This document shows positions 1 through 10,444 of a stretch of 64,000 nt of DNA, in pieces (the stretch's first letter is position 1; each line of letters starts with the position of its first letter). The notes below the pieces were generated by a model. It ran no database searches. It was not told where the DNA came from and saw only the letters and a list, made by a program, of their open reading frames with translations. The position numbers and the translations under genes were made by a program. Origin of the DNA: Blepharisma stoltei (Eukaryota > Ciliophora > Heterotrichea > Heterotrichida > Blepharismidae). The stretch spans positions 310,001 to 374,000 of the forward strand of contig CAJZBQ010000060.1 in NCBI GenBank assembly GCA_914767885.1, written 5' to 3'.

Positions 1-149
1 GGTACCCAAGGGTCTTAATTCTGTTCCACAATGCCTTGCCTCTTGTTCACCAGTCTTCACACAGTTTACGCTATGTGCTCCTTCAGATGAGGGTTTTAGT
101 CTCTCTCTGAAGTAGAAAAGTTTTTGTAACATTGCAGCATACCAAGAGT

Positions 150-349
150 TTTACTTTAAGCGAACAAAAAATTTTTGACATGAAAGTGATAATTTGTATA
201 ATGAAATCCTAGCTAATTTTTGTTTAATTTTGAACAAACATAAATTTTACAAATTAAATAAATATTTGCTTCCAATTTGGATTTTTTTAAATTTCAAACA
301 AAAGAAAAAAAATTAAACAAAATTTTTTTGTTTACTCACGGAGAGGGGG
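150..349. mobile_element. MITE-A remnant
   Basis: Decayed member of the MITE-A family. The AT-rich core (the stretch around 190-260 with the 'taatgaaatcctagctaat' run) matches the cores at 5800, 6813 and 47207. The right end keeps the TIR as TTTACTCACGGAGAGGGGG followed by TAAG. The left end is worn to TTTAAGCGAACAAAA. No gene is visible around it. Confidence 0.6.
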
Positions 350-529
350 TAAGAAAAAAATTTAAAAAGTCGAATGAAACAGATCTATGAATTCAGCACA
401 TATAAAAATGTTAAAGCTCTAGTATCAGCAATTTTGAGCAGTAAAAAACTTACTTAAGATATTAGCATTAAATAATACTAATATTTTTGCGTTTTGAAGA
501 CTACCCTAAATCCTTATATCCAAAAACAA

Positions 530-860
530 TTGATATTCGTTCAAAAAAGAAATTCAACGAGAACTATTTCCTATTTCTATGCCAAGCCTCTATTCAAACT
601 AGTAAATTTTCGAATCATAAACAGAAAAATAGCTATTTCAGTTGAAGGCTATATTCAGTTTACTTATTATATATCGGAGACTCATTAGGCGAGTAAGAAT
701 ATAGGTATAAGCTTAAGCAATTCTTAAGAATTTATAAGAAAATTCGAAACTGCTTGGCCTTCATGATAATAAAGAAATTAAATTGAGCATTCTAAAGATC
801 AGAAGAATTAGATGGATAGTACAACCCTGGAGTTATAGAATATCATATAGAATATTTTAA
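530..860 (+). pseudogene. Kelch gene 3' fragment, decayed copy 1
   Basis: This stretch aligns with the end of the intact Kelch gene (about 4195-4660): shared runs include CCTATTTCTATGCCAA and CAGAAAAATAGCTATTT. It has lost its upstream part and carries frameshifts and early stops, so it is a pseudogene fragment. It lacks the 153-bp palindromic element present in the intact copy, so it serves as an empty site that confirms the element's boundaries. Confidence 0.7.
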
Positions 861-1195
861 ATAGTCACACAACACCCTATTTTTTACTCTTGCTATCTTT
901 AATTAAAATAGAGTGAAAATACAATTTCTTACAAAGATAATGCAATATTTGTGCAAATTTAAAATTATTTTGTAAAAAAATATGTCGATTTATTGCGATA
1001 AAAAGGAGATTCTATTAAATACAAAAAAGTTATGAAAGCTTGCACTCAAATAAAACTTTCCCCAATGATAAAAATTTTGCAATTCATAAGCTTCAATAAA
1101 GTCATTAATAAATAAATCAATTAAAAGCATTTCTATAATTAATAAAATGGATATTAAAATATTTTAAATTTATAATTTCCTTTCAGTAGTTACTT

Positions 1196-1564
1196 CTATA
1201 GCTGATCAGCTATACAATCATTAGGGATTTCACAAATGCCTGTGTCCCCAAATATAATGCCTGAATAAATGGCGTCTCCAAAGTCAATTTTGAACTTTGA
1301 ATCGCATTTTTCAAGCTCTACCATAAACCTTGGATTTAGATCTGTGATGCAGTTTTGGTTTTTAAAACATTGCATGACTAGATTTTCCAAAGTCATCTGA
1401 GACGACTCAGTGTCTCCGGATAGGTTTGAGCATTGGTCGCTCTTATCTGGTATTGCATAATTTGCAGTACCAAATACATTTATGGGAAGATTTGAGAGGT
1501 CGATGGCCGTTAAACCGTCTAAATTTCAACTCCCTCTGCGCTCTTCTTCATTACTCTTTTGCAT
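1196..1564 (-). CDS. small uncharacterised protein, tandem copy 1 (N-terminus damaged)
   Basis: Family not recognised. It is one of three copies (others at 5280-5690 and 8048-8491) of a Ser/Asn-rich protein whose conserved C-terminal block reads LENLVMQCFKNQNCITDLN, then an acidic stretch. In the other copies the protein starts MANKKNLEV. Here the equivalent ATG near 1602 is followed by an indel and a TAA, so the intact frame can begin only at the internal Met at 1564 (MQKSNEEERR). One TGA inside is read as Trp. Each copy lies downstream of, and opposite to, a Kelch gene or its remnant. Whether this copy is expressed is doubtful. Confidence 0.5.
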
Positions 1565-2541
1565 GTTAATTTTCTATTAATCTAAATTCTTCTTTATTAG
1601 CCATTGAACCCTTTTACATTATGAAGGCGATTAGTAAAAGCTTAATTTGAATAAAAACTCGATTTTGATTGTTTCTTAAAATTAAAAGAGATTCTCATTC
1701 CTTGGAGACTCTTAATAAGGTGAAAATAATATGGATTATGAAATTAAAAAATTAATTGGTTTAAGCCTGATATTAGAACAGCTAAATATTGAGATTTACA
1801 ATAAACTAGTTATGCTTAAAATAAGCTTATTTTGCTTTTGAGATTTAAAAGTATTAATTTTTGAGGCAAGAATTTTTCTTAGCCTTGCTCAGAGCTAAGA
1901 TTTATTCACCATTTCACAAAAATAATTATATTTTGAGTTTAATTGGCTGCTTCTTAAAATTTTTTATTCTTATTAAGGTAAGTTTTTTGTTTATTAATTT
2001 CCAACCTTTAAAATCATCTAGGACCTTAGCCACTTAATAAAGAACTTTAAATATTAGTTTGCAAAGGTGCCGCATTTTTCATAAGTTTAATTTTTACTAA
2101 TCCATTAAAATTATTATTAACTTTAATTAATTACTATGAAAGAAGCGCTCATTGCTAATGGAGCAATGAGATATGTGTTGAAAGCATAAAAGTGCATGAC
2201 ATTTCTTAATTTCTTTTCATCTCGAATCTTTTATACAATTACCAAGGTTTCTCATCTATAAAAGCTCTCAAAAGATAGCAACAAATCCAATTCTTGTCTA
2301 TCTAGGTAAACGTTTTTTGGATATATACATAAAACTCAAACAAGCCACTAATATTCCATTTAATGGCTTCGAGTTAAGCTTCAACAAAAAACAGTCGCAA
2401 ACTGGTAAAGAAATGCTTTAGTGCTATATATCAACTTTACAATCCAAAGCGACTTATAGTTAAATCAAAATTTCTTTTAAAAGCAATTTCAAACTAAAAA
2501 CTATATAATTTTATTATGCGCTAAAATAACTATTTTACAAA
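1565..2541. other. AT-rich intergenic region
   Basis: No coding frame or recognisable element beyond AT-rich spacer. It holds the lost N-terminal codons of the small gene copy 1 (1565-1602) and the 5' flank of the Kelch gene at 2542. Runs such as the one at 2360-2460 could be decayed coding sequence but show no family signature. Confidence 0.4.
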
Positions 2542-4764
2542 ATGAATCCAAATCAGCTATTTGTTCCAAAAGGTTCTTCTTTAAATCGAAGAAGCAGCCT
2601 TAGTCCTTTTCTTTCAAATCAGAGCCCAATCCCCCTTATTAACTCTGAAAGATCAAGCCAACTCAATTTAAGCCGAGTTGGTTCATTATCCAGAATAGGT
2701 GGCAGCATAGCATCAAGTCCTACCCCGCAACCTCACGACATAAACAGCATCACACTAAAAAAAATTGCCCATAATAGCTCAAGAAGTCTTAATAGCTTTG
2801 ACTATATTACAATTCTTGATACATTTCAAAGCAGTCAGGCATCTCCAGTATATGAACCCACCCATTCAAATCAAATATTAAAAGCAGCTCCAAGGAACAG
2901 AACTATCATTTTCGATAAGCATCCAGCACCTTTGCTTAATGTAGGGTATGGAATCTCAGAAAAAATTAATTCTGACTTGAATTCATTATATAGGAGCTCT
3001 CATTATATAAAAAAACAGCAGACTATCCCACCTCCACGTGATAAGATAAATTCTATTTTTTCAATTTATTATTTGGGAAGAGGTTTCAACGTGTCTGGAA
3101 GCACTTTGGGGAGATCGAATGGGCTTGGAATTCTGCTTAGTCCAGACCTATGCCTTACTACACATTCAGTAATTGCTGATGAAGATGCTGCACTTAATTC
3201 ATATGCTCAATTCAGAAATAGCGAGGTTTTTAAATTCGATCCTCAGAGATGCTTTGTGACATCGAGTAATCATGAATTCACACTTGTAGCTTTTCAGAGT
3301 CAATCTGCATTTGCTCTTCAATTATATAAGCCAATTAACATTACAGAGCCCTTTTCACTTAGGATTGGAGATTCTGTGACCTTTTTCCCTTATGATTCCC
3401 AAACAACTAAAAAAGTGTTGGCAATAGAAAATAATTTATTTACATTCACATCAGGTAATAAAGAAGGCTTATTGCCTGGAACACCAATATTTTCATCCAC
3501 GTGGATTTTTCAAGGAATTTACATCAGATGCAGCTCACACATCAATATTGTAAATAGGGTTGAGCATGTTTTCGACTATTTTGAATCATTTATGTCTATG
3601 AATCCTAATTCTTTATTAGACAGGTTCTTGCACTTGGATCACATAGGATTTATGAAGCAATTTCACGACATGAATTTATATTATTTTGAATGGCATGGAA
3701 GGAGCACGTGAAAATATGATATTGGATTAAATGAATGAGTCCGAATAAATCTTGGGAGCATTGAATCTTTAGAGAAGAAAGGTAAGCACTGGACTTATCA
3801 TTGAAATTCGAGGCTTGTATATCTTCCTGACATGTCAATTCTAATTATTGGGGGGAAATCGAAGTTGACGGGAGGGGAAACTAACGAACTTTGATTGTTA
3901 TCGCCTTCTAAGGGATATAAATTGAAGAAACTAGCTTCTATGTCGGCTGTAAGAGAAAGCGCTGCTTGTGTATATATTGAGAAATCTGTTTATGTTATAG
4001 GTGGAAAGCCAAATCTTCAATCTTGTGAAATGCTATCTCTTAATAGCAAGAAATGAACTGATATTGCTTCTATGCAGCATCCAAGATATGATGCAGCAGC
4101 ATGCTCAGGATTAAATAATACTCATATCTTTGTGTTTGGAGGCTGCCCTGTTTCCACTTCTGGAAGATCCATTGAAATTTATTCAATAAAGAAGAATCAA
4201 TGAGACTTGCTTCCTATTTCTATGCCAAAGCCTCTATTAAAGCCCGCACTTTTTCCAATCACAGATATACGTAATTCCCTTTAATAGCCCTATCAGTGGG
4301 TGAATTGCCCGCTACAATTACAATTTGGTAGACCAAAAATTATTAGTTTTGGTCGGACCAAATTGTGAACTCAGCAGTTATTTCACCCACTGATAGGGCT
4401 ATTAAAGGGAATTTTCTATAGAAAAATAGCTATTTTAGGAGGAGGATCATCTTCAATTTATTTATTATATATTGAAGACTCATTAGACCAGCAAGATTAT
4501 AAATACAAACTTAAAGAATGCATAAAGAACCTAGAAGAAAATTTAGAAACTGCTTGACCTGTAGCATATGACAGAGATGAAAATAAATTATATATTCTAA
4601 ATCTTAATAGGAGTGGATACATAAGTACGAATCCTGGCGTTGTTGAATATCGTATACAAGATTTTGAATTTGGACAAAGGCAAGACCATAATTTTGATTT
4701 ATTTTCTACTTTTGGAACTTCCAAGCAATCAAGAGTGCAAACTCCTATTTCTCTGCATAGATAA
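2542..4764 (+). CDS. trypsin-like (inactive) domain fused to Kelch repeats
   Basis: The protein has about 690 residues once the element at 4268-4420 is removed. The N-terminal 150 residues are Ser-rich and disordered. Residues about 170-370 resemble a trypsin-fold domain: LLSPDLCLTTHSVI matches the region round the catalytic His, but the Asp region reads HEFTLVAF and the Ser motif reads LLPGTPIF instead of GxSGxP, so it is probably inactive. From about residue 385 there are Kelch repeats (IIGGK, VIGGK, VFGGC, ILGGG) with conserved Trp residues encoded by TGA. Removal of the element joins ATC ACA GAT to AGA AAA ATA in frame, giving ITDRKIAILGGG, which agrees with copy 1 at 640. Stop TAA at 4762. 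Function unknown; Kelch propellers usually bind proteins. Confidence 0.85.
4268..4420. mobile_element. 153-bp palindromic IES in the Kelch gene
   Basis: Terminal inverted repeats of about 30 bp (AATTCCCTTTAATAGCCC, then TATCAGTGGGTGAA) are flanked by TATA. The middle contains a second inverted pair around ACCAAA..TTTGGT. Removing one TA plus the element restores the Kelch frame exactly, and the paralogue at 640 lacks it. Confidence 0.9.
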
Positions 4765-4990
4765 TGTAGCATAGTGTAAATTAAAACTAACTTTCTATAA
4801 ATTGGTTAGGAAATATGCCATTTTAAAATTAAGAATTAAGCGCTCATATGAATCACGAAAAAAGTTCATTTTTATTGCTTTATTTAACGAATTTATTGTT
4901 TTATAGCCAAAAGATAATTTAGAGTGTTTAAACTCGCATTACCAAAGAATTATTACCAAAAAAAATTTTCAATACATAGACCTCCTGACA

Positions 4991-5162
4991 TATAGGGCCT
5001 TCCTATAGATGGCGCGCAATGCGCCATCACCGGGCCATGCCGGGAGAGGGTTCCACACGAGGAATGGTTCCACATGTAGAAACCTCTTTTTGGCTCGTGG
5101 AACCCTCTCCCGACATGGTTCGGTGATGGCGCATTGCGTGCCATCTATAGGAAGGCCCTATA
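4991..5162. mobile_element. 172-bp near-perfect palindromic element
   Basis: The ends read TATAGGGCCTTCCTATAGAT and its inverse, followed by an inner inverted pair (GGGAGAGGGTTCCA / TGGAACCCTCTCCC). The element is almost completely self-complementary and GC-richer than its surroundings. It lies between the Kelch stop and the small minus-strand gene. Open frames inside it are artefacts of the palindrome. Confidence 0.85.
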
Positions 5163-5279
5163 AAAGAAGAAAGTCAATTAATTTTAAATAGAGTCGATTT
5201 GATAATTTAAAAATTAAAACAATTCAATTGGATATGAAAAGATTTTTAAATTTATAAAAACTTTTTTAAAAAGTAGCTT

Positions 5280-5690
5280 TTATAGCTGATCAGCTATACA
5301 ATCATTAGGGATTTCACAAATACTTGTGTCCCCAGATACAATGCCTGAATAAATGGCTTCTCCAAAGTCAATTTTGAACTTTGAATCGCATTTTTCAAGC
5401 TCGACCATAAACCTTGGATTTAGATCGGTAATGCAGTTTTGATTTCTAAAACATTGCATGACGAGATTTTCCAAGGTCAGCTGCGATGATTCAGTGTCTC
5501 CAGATAAGTTTGAGCATTGGTCGCTCTTATCTGGTATTGCATAATTTGCACTACCAAATATATTTATGGGAAGCTTTGAGAGATCGAGGGCCGCAAAAAA
5601 GTCTAAATTTCAACTGCTTCTACGTTCTTCTTTATTGCTATTTTGCATCTTTGACTTTCTTTTAACTTCTAAATTCTTTTTATTAGCCAT
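5280..5690 (-). CDS. small uncharacterised protein, tandem copy 2
   Basis: A complete frame of about 136 residues from ATG at 5690 (MANKKNLEVKRK) to TAA at 5280, provided one TGA near residue 27 is Trp. It is about 85-90% like copy 1 in the C-terminal half (NLVMQC..NQNCITDLNPRF, then VELEKCDSKFKIDFG). No known domain, signal peptide or membrane segment is visible. The region round residues 60-75 is Ser/Asp-rich (SDQCSNLSGDTESS). It forms a pair with the intact Kelch gene upstream. Function unknown. Confidence 0.7.
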
Positions 5691-5799
5691 TGGTCTCTTT
5701 TGCATTATTAGGGCGATTTGTAAAATTTTAATTTGCTATAAAACAGTGTTACTTACTTTTTTTAATTTAAGAAAAATTTTGAAGATTTGAAAATTCTAA

Positions 5800-6108
5800 C
5801 TTCCCCCTCCTTGAGTAAATAAAACCACTGGAAAATACCTATTTTTTGGCTAAAAAATTGACTTTTTATTTATAAAAAAAATTGATAAGGAAGTTATAAT
5901 TAGTATAGTGAAATCTCGAGCTAATCTGTTCAATTTTGAACAGCTTGCACTATAAAACGTAAATTTTGCAAATTAATTATAGCCCGTTCCCGGCTATAAT
6001 GTTTGTTTTCCAATTTTTGCGAAAATGAAATTTTTTTGGATTCGAAGGAAAAAAAATAACCCTCTTCCTTGAGCGAACAAATGGGTTTTTTTTCAGCCTA
6101 TGGAGGGG
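5800..6108. mobile_element. MITE-A remnant with a small insertion
   Basis: The left end is TAA|CTTCCCCCTCCTTGAG, followed by the family's internal spacer (CCTATTTTTTGGC). The right end is GGAGGGG|TAAG after a second TIR copy, TTGAGCGAAC. The core matches 190-300. A short dyad, TATAGCCCGTTCCCGGCTATA (5978-5998), interrupts the core and may be a separate tiny insertion. Confidence 0.7.
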
Positions 6109-6407
6109 TAAGCGAGATAAAAATCATTATGAAATGCAGAATTTCGAATGGATTGGTTTTAATATTTATTATTAGAATAGATGAATATTGAGGAATGGAA
6201 CAAACCAAGAGCATTTGAAATAAAGATTTTTAGGCTTTGAAGTTCATAATTGCATTTTGATTAGCAAAGCTTTTTACTAAATTGTCCTTAATATAAGATC
6301 TTATCACCATTGCACGAAAAAGTTTATTAAACTTGCATCAGCAACCTCTCGCAATTCTTTGATTGATAATTTTTAGCCTACCAAATTTTAGGCAAGAATG
6401 TCGCTTA

Positions 6408-6668
6408 CTTCTTCCTTAAGCGGTGAGCAAATCAATTGAAAGGTTCTTCTTTAGATTATCAAGCAAAAAAATGAGTAATTGATATATAATTAATGATTAT
6501 AATAATGAGATCTCCTATTAACTTTTAAACAGCTCGCCTTTTGAATTTTAATTTTATAAATAAATCAGATTTTTAAATTATTTCAAGTTCCAATATAGAA
6601 AATTTAAAAAGAAAATGAATATCGCTTGCTTAGTGTGCAAAAAAAAATTTTTCGCTGCCTATGGGGAG
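6408..6668. mobile_element. MITE-A-like remnant
   Basis: Degenerate ends (TTA|CTTCTTCC on the left, GGGGAG|TTA on the right) enclose an AT-rich core with the family's 'gattataataatgagatctc' signature. It is less conserved than the other copies. Confidence 0.45.
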
Positions 6669-6812
6669 TTAATAATAAAAATCTTCGAATAGAAATTTAA
6701 AGAGAAAACGATTGATTTCATAAAGAAAACTAATTTAATTTTACTTATCTATATCCAATGAAATTATCATTAATTCTCATTAATTATCGATAAAGAAGTA
6801 AAGATTTTCTAA

Positions 6813-7031
6813 CTCCTCCCCAATTGAGCAAAAAATTTTTAAAATTAAGCAATAAATTATTATAATGAAATCCTAGCTAATTCTGTTAAATTTCAAATAG
6901 GTTGCGTTTTAAAGCATAATTTTACAAATTCAACTAATTTTTGCTATCCAAATTTTGCGAGTTGGATTTTTGTTAAATTTAGGAAAAAATTTACTATATA
7001 AAAAGTTTTTTGTTTGCTCACACAGGAGAAC
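6813..7031. mobile_element. MITE-A remnant
   Basis: The left end is TAA|CTCCTCCCCAATTGAGC and the right end is TTTGCTCACACAGGAG|AACTAA. The core (ATGAAATCCTAGCTAATTCTG) is typical of MITE-A. Confidence 0.6.
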
Positions 7032-7164
7032 TAAATACACAATAAGATTGACCTGGAAGCATAAAGTGCTACAAAACATTTCTTAATTTCCATAATATTT
7101 TTATATTTTATTAGGTGAAATTTAAAGATCCTTGCACAAAATTAGTAAATCTCTTCCTTACCCA

Positions 7165-7760
7165 TATAAGTCAACAATTTGTTTATAGGGTAAAATGCAA
7201 TTAGGCGCAAAAGCTACAATAGCATCTTTATAGCTCTCTATAGCTATAAAGAAAGTGATTAGAGGTTGCCTTATTTCTCAGCTTGCAAAAATATTGAAAA
7301 TTATTAGATAAAGAAAAATCAAAGAGCATTTTTCAACTTCTATATCAAAGCCTATGATAAAATCAGCACTTTTTCAATCATAATAGTGAAAAGCTATATT
7401 AGATGGAGATCATCTTTAATTTATTTATTTTATGCAGAAGCATCATCAGAAGTAAGATTATAAATATAAGCTTAAAGAATGAATTAAAATTAAAGAGAAT
7501 TTCGAGAGCACTTGACCTCTGGATCATGATAGGGAAGAAATAAAATTGCATATGATATATTTATAACAGGGGAAGTTGGGATATTAGTTCGACCCTGATT
7601 TATGATTGCGAACCTAGAAGATTTCGAATTTGGACAAAGTCAAGAACCACAAAATAAATTTATTTCTACTCTTTTTTCTTTAAGCAAACTAGAATGCAAA
7701 TCTCTATTTCTTTGGCAAAAATCATGTAGTATTGTTTAAAGTTAAATTTACTTTCTATAA
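7165..7760 (+). pseudogene. Kelch gene 3' fragment, decayed copy 3
   Basis: Matches the intact gene from about 4140 into its 3' flank (about 4800), including CTTTCTATAAATYGGTA after the stop. There are many indels and stops. Like copy 1 it lacks the palindromic IES (around 7380). The order Kelch remnant, then small minus gene, is repeated, supporting a tandem duplication of the pair. Confidence 0.7.
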
Positions 7761-8047
7761 ATCGGTATCGAAATATGTCTATTTTAATTCCAAATAGTGT
7801 AGCTTTTAATTTCGAATAAAAACTAATGACTTTTCTCTATCAATACTTCTTATATTTAAGCTTTTATTTTCAATAAAACTCCTAAACAAAAAAAAATTCC
7901 CAATACATAAATCTCTATGCCCATCCTTAAACGATCGATTTAATTTTCATTTAAAAAGCCAATTTTTAAAATTAATAAAAATATGAAATTAAAGCAGTGG
8001 ATATTAAAGGATATTTAAATTATATTTACTTATAACAAAAATTATCA

Positions 8048-8491
8048 TTATAGTTCATCAACGATACAATCGTCAGGAATCTCACAAATATCTGTATCCC
8101 CGAATACAATTCCTGAATAAACGGCTTCCCCAAAGTCAAACTTCAACTTTGAGTCACATTTTTCAAGTTCCACCATAAACCTTGGATTCAAGTCTGTAAT
8201 GCAGTTTTGATTTTTAAAGCATTGCATGACGAGATTTTCCAAAGTCTGTTGTGATGAAGTCATTCAGGATTTCATAGACTCACTGGAAGACTCAGCATCC
8301 CCTGATAAGCTCGAGTACTGATCGCTCTTATCTAACATTGTGTAATTTGCAGTAGCAAATGCATTAGTTGGGAGTTTTGAGAGGTTGAGGGCTGTAAAGA
8401 AGTCTGAATTCCTGCTTTTTCTACGCCTTTCTTCATTGCTCTTTTGCATGTTTAGTTTTCTATTAACTTCTAGATTCTTTTTATTAGCCAT
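8048..8491 (-). CDS. small uncharacterised protein, tandem copy 3
   Basis: A frame of 147 residues from ATG at 8491 (MANKKNLEVNRKLNM) to TAA at 8048, continuous only if TGA at codon 76 is Trp (MKSWMTSS). It is the longest of the three copies and has about ten extra residues in the middle (SSESMKSWMTSS). The conserved C-terminal block NQNCITDLNPRFMVELEK is followed by an acidic tail ending CIVDEL. No domain recognised. The partner Kelch gene of this unit is a pseudogene. Confidence 0.7.
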
Positions 8492-9651
8492 TGCTCCTTT
8501 GCATTATAAGTGCTATTAGCAAAGATTTTAATTACTATAAACAAATATAAAAACAACCTCTTGGCTAATTTTTGAATTATAGAAAGATTACCGTGGTTTG
8601 GTAATGCGATAATAAGGATTAAAATAATTTATGAATTAAAAAGATTATAAATTAATTGGGTTTAAAAATCGGTTAACTGAATTGTTAATTATTGAGGATT
8701 TGAAATAAAATTAGTGCGTTTGAGAGAAAAAGGTTGGCTGGATTCGTTTAGCTTATAAACGTAATTAAATCCTCTTAATTTAAATTTTTAATAAAAAGAT
8801 CTACTCCAATTTAAAGATTAATTTTTTTTTAAGAATTAAATGAAATTATCATAGAAAATTTGTTTCAAATTTATCAATTGAAACTGCTAATTTTGTTTAA
8901 ATATCATACTTTTTACGCTTCTAATTGAAAAGAGCAGTCTTATGTAAAATTTTTTTTTGGCAGCATTACATTGGGTATCAAAGCTATTTATATAATATTT
9001 TTAATAAAAAAATATAATTTTGTGCAATATAAAGGGGCTAATGCCTCAAAATAGAATTTTACGGATATTTTGTTCCAATTTGAAGGGTAGAGTAGGAAAA
9101 GCTTCTTTGATAAATTTGGCTTGGAACTAAAATTTATTGACTATCCAAATATAGTTACCTTCAATTTCATCAACCTTTTCTAAATTTCTTAGCTTCAATA
9201 TAAGAGCTTTTTCCATTGCTCCCCCTTCACTATCTTTCTAGATAGAGATTAATTTTTTAAAATTTTATCTTAAATTTTATTGAAAAATTCATTCATTTAA
9301 ATTTAAAATTCAGTTTAATATTAAAATTAATACCATAGGGTACAAGCAGTTTGAATTAGCTAAAGATCTCATTATTATAATCATTAATTATATATCAAAA
9401 ACTGTTAAAAAATTATATACAAGATTTTTTGTTTTCTGAGAAAGGAAGGTTTTCTGAAAAATAAATGTGTAATGGCTTTGCTCGATAATCAAGGAATTAG
9501 TTTACTGATTATAGTCTACTAACCAGAAAAATACGTCACTTAATAGTGATCTTTTAACTTTTAGTTTACTTGAATTAGGGGAGTTTTAATATTAAAACAA
9601 AATTAGTTTAATTTTTCATTAATATTTATCAAATTAATTCAATTTAATTAA
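8492..9651. other. AT-rich region without a gene
   Basis: No supportable coding frame. A pyrimidine-rich end at 9218-9232 (TTGCTCCCCCTTCAC) and the stretch to about 9480 may be another worn MITE, but ends cannot be paired with confidence. Confidence 0.4.
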
Positions 9652-10395
9652 TTATTCGTTAAAAAAGTATAGATTACTCAATAGAACAATAAGAATATGT
9701 CCCGAAAGCATCAAAAGTGCAACAAGATACTTTTTACTTTCCATCACGCTTTTGATATTTTCCCAGAGATTACTCATCATTAAAAATCCAGACCAAAAAG
9801 CAGCAAGTCCCATTGCTGTCCATCTAAGTAGGCTATTTGGATATATGCACAAAACGCAAGCAGGCACAAAAGGTATTAATGAATACCCATAAAGTGAAGT
9901 AATTTCTAATAAACTTAGTTTACTTCCAGCCCCTTTAAGAATCGTGTATAAAGTAAAAGGAATAACAGCAGCTTGCATATAAATATAAGTTCCAGCACAC
10001 AATAGCCTTGGAGCATTAGAATCACCATTCCCATGCGCTATAAAGAACCCAAAATTGCTTGCAGCTGCAAGAATGAAGATTAATGTTGTGACTGTTCAAA
10101 ATGGCGTGTATAGATCTGGAGCTCCTTCCTCAAAGAATTGTCCCTTTGAGAATGGATGAAAGACCTTTTTAATCCTCTGAATAGCAGTCTGAGTGTCTAT
10201 ATCAAAATAAGCTTTATAAAACCCGAGCTCCCAGAATTTACTGGAATATTCTCCGTAAGCTTCTACTATGTCTTCGAACTTTTGCAGCTCATCTTTATCA
10301 TCAGTTTTCAGATTTGTCGTTTCAGATGGCTCGTGGTCTAAGGAGATTTGGCCATATGAATTGATATCTGACTCAATGTCTGCCCACTCTTTCAT
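9652..10395 (-). CDS. Yip1-domain (YIPF1/2-like) membrane protein
   Basis: About 247 residues. A soluble acidic N-terminus is followed by DLYTPFW, the hallmark of Yip1-family proteins, in which the Trp is encoded by TGA. Five hydrophobic segments follow (for example TLIFILAAASNFGFF and YMQAAVIPFTLY), with the family's GYSLIPF motif. Yip1 proteins sit in ER/Golgi membranes and bind Rab GTPases. The start was chosen at MKEWADIES (10395); an in-frame Met further upstream (10461) would add an unusual hydrophobic leader. No intron is visible. Confidence 0.85.
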
Positions 10396-10444
10396 TTTAT
10401 TGATGATTAAATATAATAAAAAATTAAAGGATTTTGATATAAAT

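Noticed and set aside
4953-5191. Open frames on both strands in the palindromic element at 4991-5162
   Set aside because: They arise from inverted repeats, encode mirror versions of the same peptide and have no start context or family similarity.
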